Shown piece after piece: positions 47,958-57,762 of a stretch of 64,000 bases of DNA. The stretch covers positions 41,467,562 to 41,531,561 of the forward strand of contig NC_063168.1 in NCBI RefSeq assembly GCF_023159225.1, read 5' to 3'. The notes below the pieces were generated by a model, which saw nothing but the letters and a program-made list of their open reading frames with translations, made no database searches and was not told the origin of the DNA. A program made the position numbers and the translations under genes. Each line of letters opens with the position of its first letter. The stretch's first letter is position 1. The DNA comes from Perognathus longimembris pacificus. Lineage: Eukaryota; Chordata; Mammalia; Rodentia; Heteromyidae.

Positions 47958-48586
47958 AGAATGTGTATTCTGTTTTTGCTGGGTTGAATATTCTGTAGAT
48001 GTCGGTTAAGTCTAGTTGGTCTATGTAATTATTTAGTTCTGTGGTTTCTTTGTTCAGTTTTTGGCATGTTGATCTGTCCAGAGTTGATAGTGGAGTTTTA
48101 ACGTCCCCAAGTATCAATGTGTTTGGGTCTATGAGTGATTTTAGAGTCAGTAGTGTTTGTTTGATGAAGTTGGGTGCTTCTGAATTTGGTGTGTAGATAT
48201 TTAGAATGGTCATATCTTCCTGTAGGAGAGATCCCTTTACTAGTATGTAGTAACCTTCTTTGTCTCTTCTTACCTTTTTTAATTTGAAGTCAATTTTGTC
48301 TGATACTAGGATTGCAACTCCAGTCTGCTTATGGGGGCCATTTGCTTGATAGATTTGATTCCAGCCTTTCACTTTTAGAAGATGTTTACATTTGCTGCAT
48401 AGATGTGTCTCTTGGAGGCAGCAGAAAGATGGACCTTGATTTTTGATCCAACTTATGAGCCTATGTGGTTTGACTGGAGAATTAAATCCATTAATGTTGA
48501 GAGTTAGGATTGAGAGATGATCGTTTGTTCCTTTCATTGTCACTATCTTGTTAAAAGCTGTGTTTGCCCATTTGTTGATCTGATGT

Positions 48587-49469
48587 TTACAATTTAGGGT
48601 ACATTTCTCTGTCTGTATTGGAATCTTGATTATTTTCCCTGTATAGTACATCTTTTAATATTTTCTGTAAAGCTGGTTTGGTGGAGATATATTGTTTCAG
48701 TTTTTCCTTACTGTGGAAGACTTTTATTTGGCCTTCAGCTCTGAATGAGAGTTTGGCTGGGTACAGAATTCTTGGTTGGTAGTTATTTTTATTTAGTGTT
48801 TGGTATACTTCATTCCAGGCTCTCCTTGCTTTCATGGTCTCTGCTGAGAATTCTGGGGTAATTCTGATTGCTTTTCCGTTATATGTGATTATTTTCTTCT
48901 CCCTAACAGCTTTAAGGATTCTTTCCTTGTACTCTACTGATCCTGTTTTGATCACTATGTGTCGGTGGGATGTCCTATTCTGTTCTGGTTGGTTTGGGGT
49001 TCTAAATGCTTCTTGTATCTGTATAGGCCTTTCCTTTTGGATATTTGGTAAGTTCTCGGCTAATATTCTGTTAAATAGGTTGTCTATCCCATTAACTTCT
49101 TTCTCCAAGTTTTCCTCAATACCTATTATTCATAAATTGGGCTTCCTGATCGTGTCTTGAATCTCCTCTAGTGATCTGTTTTGTTGACTGGACTGGACTT
49201 GTGTTGATTTTTTATCTTTGTCCATAGATTCTAGGGAATCTTCAGCTCCTGAGATTCGATTCTCTGCTTCAGTTAGTCAGGACTGTAGGCTAGCTACTTT
49301 ATTTCGAATCTCTTTTCCTTCTGACTGGTCTTTCCTGATAATTTCCATGTCATCTCTTAGGTCCTGTATGGACCATCTTTCTTGTGTTCCTTCTGCCAAT
49401 TTGGATTGGGAATGCCAGTCTACCAGCACCTGTGAGCACCGTTTAAGACACTAAGCAGACATTACCATG
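48587..49469 (-). pseudogene. L1 ORF1 (RNA-binding nucleic-acid chaperone), broken
   Basis: The last 173 codons (49,108-48,587) are open and hold the RRM-like and C-terminal domains: 'RTPNQPEQNRTSHRHIVIKT', 'ILKAVREKKI', 'ITPEFSAETMKARRAWNEV', 'RILYPAKLSF', 'KPALQKILKDVL'. Upstream, codons reading 'SIQDLRDDMEIIRKDQ', 'AENRISGAEDSLESMDKD' show the heptad-rich coiled coil needed for trimerisation. They are cut by stops near 49,279 and 49,133. If the ATG near 49,469 is the start, ORF1 would have about 294 codons, shorter than the usual 340-370. The N-terminal limit is uncertain. It was translated with ORF2 from one bicistronic RNA. Confidence 0.88.
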
Positions 49470-50270
49470 AACTGTTGTGTAAATCTTAGAAGTTCACAAT
49501 TAAATACACATACCTTTTTTACCTGTGCATAAAATTAGATTTGTTTTTTCTAAAGAATACAGTTTCAATATAACAACCAATCCTGAGCCCTGTATTCAGT
49601 AGTTAGTTGTTTACTGTTACAACCCTATGAGCAATTCTTGTTCTTATTTTAAGTTCCTTTTGGACTGGCTTTCTCTATGAACCCCTTTGTTTCACTCTAA
49701 TTAAGTGGGGATACCCTCGATCCAATAACCAGGCATCAATGGGATCTGGAGGACCTAGTAGTAAGTCAGGAGAGTAAGTTAGAGGTAATAAAGAAACTAG
49801 AGTAAAATGTATGGGGGCGGGTGATGATTTTGGTTTAGTTTCAGTGGCGTGGAAATGTGAAGGAGAGTAGAATCTGTAGAAACAACAAGGTTAAAATGAT
49901 AGACAGTGGAGAGTTAGTAGTAAAGAGTGGAGATGTTATTCATAGGAAAGTAATTTTTAAAGAAAGAGAATACATAGAGAGAAATAAAGAGTGAATACTG
50001 GAAGACAGACGCACATAACCGAGAAAAGTTATAGAAAAACATAAAATAAAAAGGAGAAACAGAAAAAACCAGCATAAGAAAAAAAGAAAAAAACATCAAC
50101 TACAACAACAACAACAAAAACCAAAAAGACAATAGGAACAACAAAAAAGTTAGAACCAACAGGTGAAAATGGGAAACAAAAACAAACCAATGATGTTTCA
50201 GAAATGAAAATATAAGAAAAAAAATAAAAATGAAAGCTTAAAAATCTTTTGAGACACAAAAAAAGAAAAG
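49470..50270 (-). other. Pyrimidine-rich leader between L1 promoter region and ORF1
   Basis: On the L1 sense strand this is T/C-rich, mirrored on plus by A-rich runs such as 'caacaacaacaacaaaaacc' near 50,100. It has no open frame related to ORF1. The familiar rodent and primate L1s I know do not have such a stretch. It may be a lineage-specific part of the 5' UTR, or an element captured by this lineage. No internal TSD was found to suggest a later insertion. Confidence 0.5.
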
Positions 50271-51414
50271 TCTTCCTTGTTTGGATGGGCTTTCTATAGT
50301 CTCTGGTTTCCTTGTGATGGTCTGCAGTCTATTCTGTCACTTGGCTGGTTTGATGTGCCTTCAGTTTGTAGGGGTGGGTCTGTTCTGATCCTCCTACTCT
50401 GTTGGTGCAATCCTGGGTCTCTGTGGTTCCCACTGCTTCCAGGAAGGACTTGGGCATGCTCTGTGTTTGGTGGCTTGAGCAGTCTCAGGAGCCGTGGCTC
50501 TGCCTGTCTGCTGTGGGGCGGCTGCCTTTAATGCCTGGCTTTGAATAGGGTGTGGACTCAGCAGGGCGGGGCAACTCTGGCCTGGTTTATGGGCCTGAGT
50601 TACTTGCCTTGGGGGGGTTCAAACCTCCTGGGTGGGGCGGCCTTCTGGGAAAAATTGTGTATGGAATTCAGCTCTGTTTCGGGCTGGGAATTGGGGATCT
50701 AAATGGGACTGATTATCTGTCTCGGGAAGTTTGTTCTCCCGTTTGGCACTTCCGTGCCACCGATAGCTGCTTGCTGCTTTTGCTTTTTAATTTAGGAATT
50801 CTGGTGAGCAGGGCGGGCACCTGTAGCTGGGTCGAGGCCCAGGACATGCCTCCCACCTGGGCAGGGGCGTTCTCCTGGGCAGCGCTGGCTCTCAGTAATT
50901 GGTCCCTCTTGCCCTTCTCAAAGATGGCCGCTTTGTCCTCGCTTTTCCCAGGCGGGCTTTAGCTCCAGTCTGGTCTGACGCTTTGCCAGTGTCAAAGATG
51001 GCACTTTGCTCTCGTGGTTGGGGGAGGGGCTGCTCTTTGGGCGCGAGTGAGACTGTCTTTCGTGGGAGTACTCATGCTGTCTCTGAGATTTCAGCGCGTC
51101 TGTGCTCAGCCTGCCATCTGTATGTACGCTGCCATCTGGAAAATTTCTCCCTGGTCTCCGTTGAGCTGCGCAGGGTGTGCAGCGCGGTGCCAGCGCCCGC
51201 ACTAGTGTGGTGTTGGGACTCCGCCTGGAGCTCGAATCTGTGTTTTCAGACCAGCTAAGTTGATTTTTCCTTCCTGGCCTGAATCCCTGTACTGTTAGAA
51301 CTTATTTGAGCTATCTATCTAGCGGTAAAAATTTCTCTGGGGTGGGAAAGCTGAGCTGTTGGAGGGAGCTCAGCTATGGCACTATTGCTCCTCTGCCATC
51401 TTCTCCCGATCTCC
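50271..51414 (-). promoter_or_regulatory. GC-rich 5' UTR / promoter of the complete L1
   Basis: This is the only clearly GC-rich kilobase in the window (most CpG between 50,500 and 51,250). The L1 start carries, on the sense strand, AAGATGGC about 13 bases inside the 5' end (51,395-51,402), the position and sequence of the YY1 site that sets the start of transcription in other L1s. Further AAAGATGGC copies face the opposite way (plus strand, near 50,920-50,930 and 50,994-51,002), and GCCATCT copies lie near 51,111-51,146. Plus-strand frames of 84, 136 and 119 codons cross it but are antisense to the L1 and probably reflect composition. Confidence 0.8.
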
Positions 51415-51427
51415 TTTGCATATCTTT
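51415..51427. repeat. Right TSD of the complete L1
   Basis: TTTGCATATCTTT, the 5'-side copy. Older L1 ORF2 sequence resumes immediately after it. Confidence 0.95.
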
Positions 51428-53772
51428 AGCTCCTTTGTCGAATATCATCTTACTGTAAGAATGTGGCTTTATTTCTGGATCTTCTATTCTGTTCCTTTGG
51501 TCTTCAGGTCTGTTTTTATACTAATACCAGGCTGTTTTTGTTATGATGGCTCTATAATAGAGCTTGAAGTCTGGTATTGTGATTCCTCCTGCTCTGCTTC
51601 TTTTGCCTAGAATTGCTTTGGCAATTCTAGGTCTTTTGCTGTTCCATATGAATTTATGCATTTTTTTCTATTTCATTGACTGTAGCTGGGATCTTGATGA
51701 GGATTGCATTGAATTTGTATAACATTTTGGGCAATATGGCCATTTTCACTATATTGATTCTGCCTACCCATGAGCATGGGAGGTCTTTCCATCTCCTTGT
51801 GTCCTCTTTGATTTCCCTTTTTAGATTTTTATAGTTCTCATTAAATAGGTCATTCATGTCTTTAGTTAGGTTAACCCCTAGGTAATTTATTCTTTTTTTA
51901 GCTATTGTAAATGGTATTATTTCCATAATTTCCTTTTCTGCTTGTGCATTGCTGGTATACAGAAAAGCTGCTGATTTTTGTGGTTTGATTTTGTATTCTG
52001 CTACTTTGACAAAATGGTTTATTAGGCCTAGGAGTTTGGGGACTGATTTTTTGGAGTCCTTCAGATATAAGATTATGTCATCTGTGAATAGGGATAGTTT
52101 GATTTCTTCTTTGCCAATGTGGATCCCTTTTATGCCCATCTCTTGCCTTATTACTATGGCTAGGGATTTCAGCACTATGTTGAATAGAAGTGGGGAGACT
52201 GGGCATCCTTGTCTTGTTTCTGAGTTTAGGGGAAATGGTTTTAGTTTCTCCCCCCATTTAATATGATAATAGCAGTTGGTCTGTTTTATATGGCTTTTAT
52301 TGTTTTAAAGAATATTCCCTCTATTCCTGTTCTCTCCAGGGCTTCTAACATGTATGGGTGTTGTATTTTATCAAAGGCTTTTTGGGCATCAGCTGAGGTG
52401 ATCATGTGGTTCTTGGTCTTAGCTCTATTGATGTGATGAATAACGTTTATTGATTTACGAATATTGAACCATCCTTGTGTCTGTGGGATGAAGCCTACTT
52501 GATCATGATGTATAATTTCCTTGATCAGTTTGTGGATCCTGTTAGCTAATATTTTGTTGAGGAGCTTTGCATCGGTGTTCATTAGTGATATTGGTCTGTA
52601 ATTCTCTTTTTTTGTTGGGTCTTTGCCTGGTTTGGGGATAAGTACAATATTAGCTTCATAGGATGAGTTTGGAATTTCTCCCTCTGTTTCTATTTGGCAG
52701 AAGAGTTTGAGGAGTATTTGTATTAGCTCTTCACTGAAGGTTTTATAGAAATCATTGGTGAATCCATCTGAGCCTAGGCTTTTCTTTGTTGGGAGGCTCT
52801 TGATTACCTCCTGTATCTCTCTGTAAGTTATTGGTTCATTTAGTTGATTTATTTCTTCTTGATTCAGTTTGGGCAGTTTATACTTCTCTAAGAATTGATC
52901 CATTTCTGTAAAATTATCATTCTTTAGTGAGTAGAGGTTCTGGAAATAGTGCCTTGTGATTGCTTGAATATCCTATGTATTTGTTGTAATTTTTCTGGTG
53001 GAGCCCCTCATCTTATGGATATGAGTCTCTTCTCTTCTTTATTTTTTGTAAGTCTTGCAAGGGGTCTGTCAATTTTATTTATTTTCTCAAAGAACCAGCT
53101 TTCAGATTTATCTCTTCTTTATTCTTTGTGATCTCTCTCCTCCTAGTCGTTTTAGATTCAATTTTTTCTTGCTTCTCCAGACGTTTTATCTGCATCATGA
53201 GGTTATTTACCTGTTCTGATTCTGTTCTTTTAATGTGTGCATTGAGGACAATGATCTTGCCCTTCAGCACTGCCTTAGCTGTATCCCATAAGTTTCTTTG
53301 TGATGTATTTTCATTGTCATTGTGGCTTATGAATTTGTTAATTTTGCCCTTAATTTGCTCTGTGACCCAAGTGTTAGATAACAGTGAGGGGTTTAGCCTC
53401 CAAGTATTTGTGTAGTCTCTGTGATATCCTTTGTAATTGAGGGTTACCTTTATTCCACTGTGATCAGATAAAATACATGGGATAATGTCAATACTCTTGT
53501 ATTTGCTGAGGTTCTTTGTGTGGACTATGACATGATCTATTTTGGAGTATGTTCCATGGGCTACTGAGAAGAATGTGTATTGCATCTCTGTAGGGTGAAA
53601 AACTCTGTACAGATCTGTCAGATCCATGTGGGATATGGTGTTACTTAGGTCTTCAGCTCCCTTGCTAATCCTCTGTGTGTTGGATCTATCTCTTGAAGAG
53701 AGTGGAGTATAAAAATCCCCCACTATAATTGTATTTGGGTCTATCTTGTTCTGTAGTGTCCGTGCAGTTTAT
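51428..53772 (-). mobile_element. Older L1, 5' part (right of the nested insertion)
   Basis: It continues the copy at 42,440-43,945 and runs upward through RT and into the endonuclease, ending abruptly at about 53,772. The element was 5'-truncated within the endonuclease coding region, or lost its 5' end. It has no ORF1 or 5' UTR. It is equally long but clearly diverged from the complete L1. Confidence 0.92.
51654..53772 (-). pseudogene. Older L1 ORF2 endonuclease/RT parts, broken
   Basis: Minus-strand frames 53,723-53,079, 52,903-52,286 and 52,175-51,654 give consecutive ORF2p segments. They show the endonuclease end ('GDFYTPLSSRDRS', 'SKIDHVIV', 'LSDHSGIK'), the RT entry ('[20 protein letters not shown]', '[16 protein letters not shown]'), motif A '[10 protein letters not shown]', and the catalytic box as FTDD instead of FADD (about 52,075-52,086). 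The catalytic Asn of GDFNTP is Tyr (codon 53,709-53,711). Frameshifts separate the three segments, so this copy is dead. Confidence 0.92.
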
Positions 53773-55278
53773 AGGCTTTTCTTTCTTTGTTCTTTATCAT
53801 TTCCTGTGTTTTTCTGTTTGTTCTGGTTGTTGGGTTTGCTGGTCTCTTGATGGAGTGTTGAGTGTTGGGGTTCCCAGGTCACTATTTGGTTGGAGCGAGT
53901 TGGGGTGCCTCCCTATTGTCAAACAAATTATTCTTAAAGCAATCTCTAATCTTACTCAGTATATCCTGTTACTAAAGATCTTCTTGACACTGGGTTTGTT
54001 TTTAACTTTCAATTTTAATTTTCCTATACATATAATGAGAGATTTCTTATCTCATTTTTATTGGCTGGCTTTATTCTTAATCCCTTAATGTCCTGCCCGT
54101 CAGTGGTAAAGCCTAGAGAATTGTTCTTTTGAACAAATTGTCCCTCAGTCTGAAGAGGGTCCCCTTCTGGCAGAGTAGCTAACATTTTGATCTGATTGCA
54201 ATAAGACAGACAAGCTGTCATCCTCCGTGGAATTCAGCTGCTATGCAGAACTATCCTGTCTGGTGGGAAAATATTAGATTTCCCTGGAGAGACACTGTTG
54301 CATGTGGGTTTATATTTAGTGAAGATTCAATTGATTTGGTAGATGAATCTGGATGGAAATTCTTATTATTAGTCAGCCTGATGTTGCTTTAATGTTCCTC
54401 TGTGGTATTTCCCCATAGCTATGTCTTGGTTCTGCAAACACGAAATCTCAGTTTAATGATTGGTATCCTCCCTGGAGATTTTCATTCTCCTCCCTTCTCT
54501 GCTCCCTAATTCTCCCTAACCTTGTGAAGCAAACCGACTCAGTTCTTCTTATATGTTTGTTTTAAAGTATGTGGGATAATTTATAGCAATCTTGTGAAGG
54601 GGAGACGAAAGAATATTTGAATATTCGAAAATGAATGCAACTCAGAGGTTTATATCATACTTTGCTTGCAGCAGAAAAATATCTATCATTGTGAGTCCAG
54701 AAGTCTTCTTTGTATACTGTCAATAGTAGTCCAATTAATCTTATAATCTGGGCTCAGAGCTAACCTGTGCTGTCTGAATTAAAGAGGATGCATCCTCAAA
54801 GGTGGCCTAATGATAAATAGAACCTCCAAATTCTATGGTTCAAACAAAACTTTTCCTCTAGCACAGTCGTCTAGTGTAAATGCCACAGGTCAGATTGACA
54901 CAGTTACTAGAAGTGTAGATGGATATGCCATCACGACACATTATCTCTTGTCATTGCCAGTTGGCCTTTAGGGAGAAAGGAATAGAATAAGGGACCAGCT
55001 TAGGAACTTCCTCTTAAGATACTGAAATGGAGGCTTTGCACATCACTTTGGCCACATTTTATTATATCATCTTAACTATCTGCAAAGGGAGTGAGGAAAT
55101 CTTTTATCCCAGTAGCGAATCCATTCTTGGGGTTAAAGTGATGCATGCTTTGTTGAATGTTCAAGTGTGTTCCACATGGTCAAACTCTATGTTCTTTCTC
55201 ATGGCACCATGAGAAAACTAAGTTCCTCTTCAATACTTGCCAAGAGACTTGAGGATGTCTTCTCTGAGCTACTCTTAA
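53773..55278. other. No recognisable feature
   Basis: Unique-looking DNA. The 119-codon plus frame at 53,729-54,088 starts in L1 antisense and runs into this region without any recognisable protein signature. Confidence 0.5.
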
Positions 55279-55293
55279 AACCACTAACTTTTA

Positions 55294-55538
55294 TCCTTTG
55301 TCTCTTGATTTTGGTATTTCCTTTTCCTTCCCTATATGGTATAAACCATCTGTACAACTTAGGGAAGGGGAGGGAAATAGGGCAGGGAGAAAAGCGGGAT
55401 GGGGGCAGAAATGAGGGAGGAAGTAACAAGTTGGATAAGAAATGTACACACTGCCTTATGTATGAAACTGTAACCCCTCTGTACATCACTTTGATAATAA
55501 AGAAATGAAGAAAAAAGAAAACAACAACAAAAGCTAAC
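55294..55538 (+). mobile_element. 5'-inverted, truncated L1 insertion
   Basis: From about 55,338 to 55,500 the plus strand is the terminal L1 3' UTR: 'gtataaaccatctgtacaac', a G-rich tract, 'gaaactgtaacccctctgtacatcactttgataataaag', then an A-rich tail. Before it, 55,294-55,337 is in the opposite orientation ('gtctcttgattttggtatttcc'), which is the L1 segment that lies just upstream. This is the signature of twin priming. Flanks AACCACTAACTTTTA (55,279-55,293) and AACCACTCCCTTTTA (55,539-55,553) agree at 13 of 15 positions, a slightly decayed TSD. Confidence 0.85.
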
Positions 55539-55553
55539 AACCACTCCCTTTTA

Positions 55554-56838
55554 GAGATCTTCATCTTTTGCCTTTATCTTTGGCTCTAAATTTCTGTCAT
55601 GCTTCTCCAATACATTATTACCAGGTCTGTCTGCTTCAACAAGATCAACTTGCAAATCTCAGCTTGATGACCTGACTGCTACATATCACAAGTCTGTCTT
55701 CTCATGGAACACTGCCTATACTTTCACACTATTTTCTCAGAAAGCTTTCTCAATTGGCTTGGTATTTGTCAAAGTGAAGTCATTTTTTAATAGAGAAAAT
55801 TATATTCCTTATAACTCATCTGTTTCTCTCTTTCTGGTTTCTAGTGTTTTTGAAGAGACTCTACCAGAGTCGGCAAAGGTGATTGTTGGGATTATGGAAT
55901 TTGTTGGAAAATTTATAAATAATCTTGAGAAGAAATATCTACATTCAGTAGTAGGTTGTAGAGAGTTTATTTCTTTACTCCTGAGATTTAAGCATTAATA
56001 TCCCAATTCTGAGACAAAAACAGTCCTTTCCAAAATACTTTCTTCTACGAATTTTTTTTATATCTACCAATACTTCAAAGTATTTGTTATTGGAAATTGA
56101 ATCTAATTTTTAGTCATCATTTGATTTTCATTAATTGCATGACATTCTATGGTAGCTCATTCTTAGTGATGTCACAAAATGCTATATTTAATGTCACATT
56201 TTATAAAGATAAAATGTTTGGAAATTACAAAGATCTATTTTGTTATTTTTCTTAGTAGTAATTAATGGTTTTATGATCTTAAGCTATCTAAATAAAAATA
56301 TATTTTAAAATCAAGTAACAAAATTCAAGAGAAATTGTTACATAAAAGTTCCATTTTGTTTCAAACTTTGTTGTCAACAAATTAATTTTAATTAAATAGA
56401 AAAGGTAGTTAAGGGTAGAACAAACATTGCTATGCAGACATTGAAATTCAGTATAGAAGAAAAGCAAATTAGTTAGCTTATCTAAATCCATGCCTCCGAA
56501 CAAAACAAATTATCCTACCATATAGAAATCTTTCATGGTGATGGTAAATTTCATAAAACATAAAAGGAATAAGCATAAAATAATAAATACAAAAATAAAA
56601 CTATGGGTACAACATGTATTTCTAAAATACTTGAAAATTCAACTCTGTTTTGAATTCCTATCAAAACTATAAAATAAATGGTTGAATTTATTGAACATAT
56701 TGAATTTTTCTCATTCAATGTTCAAAATGATTAAATCTACCATGATTTGTACATTAAAAGCATACAGATAAAGTAAAATAAAGTAGAAAAATATTTTGTG
56801 AAAATAATCTCCATCATAGAAAGAACTAGAGGTTTATA
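55554..56838. other. No recognisable feature
   Basis: AT-rich unique DNA. Confidence 0.5.
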
Positions 56839-56850
56839 AGGTATCCTCAG

Positions 56851-57096
56851 GCCAGTGCTCCTGGCTCACACCTGTAATCCTAGCTACTCAGGAGGCTGAC
56901 ATCTGAGGATCATGGTTTAAGCCTGGGCAGGCAGGAAATTCTGTGAGACACTTAATTTGAATAACCTACTTAGAAAAAGCCAGAAGTGGTGCTGTGTCCC
57001 AAGTGGTAGAGTTCTAGCCTTGAGCACAAAGAGGCTCAGGGACAGTGCCCATGCCCTGAGTTCAAGCCCAGAACTGGCACAAGTAAAAAAAAAAAA
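56851..57096 (+). mobile_element. 7SL(B1-like)/Geo dimeric SINE with TSD
   Basis: The best copy of this type: 'gtgctcctggctcacacctg', 'taatcctagctactcaggag', 'gcctgggcaggcaggaaattctgtgagacac', an A-rich linker, then Geo ('gccagaagtggtgctgtgtcc', 'caagtggtagagttctagccttgagc', 'gagttcaagcccagaactgg') and a poly(A) tail. Flanks GTATCCTCAG (56,841-56,850) and GTACCCTCAG (57,097-57,106) form a TSD with one change. Confidence 0.92.
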
Positions 57097-57164
57097 GTAC
57101 CCTCAGAAACCATCCATGTACCATTTTCCCCCATAATCTTTTCTTTCCCCCAAGCCCTGCCTGA

Positions 57165-57660
57165 TTTATTTTCATTTTATTATTTATTTATTATTTTTAA
57201 GTAGTTGTACAAATGAATTGCCATTTAACATAACAGTTTACAGTGCATCTTGACTAATGCCACCCATTTGAGTAGTCTCAATTTCTTCCCTACCAACTTT
57301 GCCTTCATTCTTCTTGATTTTGTAGGCAATACATTGAATTCTTGACTGGAATCACCCCTGTTTTCCTCTTCATTTGTCTACCCTTCCCCTTGATTTTGCT
57401 TTCTGGTGTTTATTTTGCTGAACTTTCATTTTCTAAAGAATTGCACTATTGAGTTCTCTGTTGAATCTGCCATATTCCAGTTAATACATTTGTATACACT
57501 TACGTACCACCCGCTGTACTTGCTTATATATTTATAAATTAATTCTAGCTTCTGCATATAAGGGGGAAATGCATCTTTTGTCCCTCTGGGCCCGACTTAC
57601 TTTACTTAATATAATTTTTCCAAGTCTTTCCATTTCTTTACAAATGGTACAATATCATGT
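57165..57660 (-). mobile_element. Old L1 3' end
   Basis: A (TTA)n/T-rich border, 'taagtagttgtacaaatgaattgccatttaac', 'cagtttacagtgcatcttgac', then at the right 'gacttactttacttaatataatttttccaagtctttccatttctttac', which is the ORF2 C-terminal end. Same old 3'-UTR family as 8,483, 63,133 and probably 2,225. Confidence 0.78.
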
Positions 57661-57762
57661 ACTGATACTGTCTGGAGTCAAAGCACTCACTAATATGAAG
57701 CTATTTGTCAATAGCTACTAAAAATTATGATCACTTCACAGCCCATTGTATAGAAAACACAA

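Larger units (their letters stand above)
44504..48537 (-). pseudogene. L1 ORF2 (endonuclease-reverse transcriptase), broken
   Basis: Start: ATG at 48,535-48,537 beginning 'MKGTNDHLSILTLNINGFNS', the usual L1 ORF2 start. The apurinic/apyrimidinic-type endonuclease follows, with 'QETHL' and 'GDVKTPLSTLDRS'. The normally invariant Asn of GDxNTP is Lys (codon 48,097-48,099). 'SKIDH' and 'SDH' are intact beyond the inserted SINE. The RT lies in a 356-codon stretch (46,712-45,642) with motif A 'DAEKEFD', '[10 protein letters not shown]' and the catalytic FADD (46,206-46,217). The C-terminal part (45,073-44,504) carries the CWRGC..HFWWEC cysteine cluster. Breaks occur at the SINE (47,746), near 47,270-47,039, near 46,740 and near 45,290-45,640. 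The protein would nick DNA and copy L1 RNA at the target; this copy cannot. Confidence 0.93.
43959..51414 (-). mobile_element. Complete-length L1 retrotransposon, nested, inactive
   Basis: A minus-strand L1 with all parts in order: 5' UTR (51,414-50,271), pyrimidine-rich leader (50,270-49,470), ORF1 (49,469-48,587), a 49-bp spacer, ORF2 (48,537-44,504, interrupted), 3' UTR and poly(A) (44,503-43,959). It is 7,456 bp including a 227-bp SINE plus duplication, so about 7.2 kb on its own. It is bounded by a perfect 13-bp TSD and sits inside an older L1 of the same orientation. The 5' end (read on minus: 'ggagatcgggagaagatggc') looks like a genuine L1 start. Stops, frameshifts and the SINE make it incapable of autonomous movement. 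Confidence 0.95.

Noticed and set aside
47698..48651. 317-codon frame as an intact L1 endonuclease protein
   Set aside because: It begins before the true ORF2 start and its last part is antisense SINE, so it is a truncated, chimeric, catalytically altered reading.
49470..50270. A separate mobile element inserted between L1 ORF1 and the promoter
   Set aside because: I found no TSD or terminal structure at its borders, so I list it as part of the L1 leader with low confidence.
50552..50962. 136-codon plus-strand frame in a GC-rich region, CpG-island-like
   Set aside because: It is antisense of the L1 5' UTR. The GC content belongs to the L1 promoter, so this is neither a host CpG island nor a gene.
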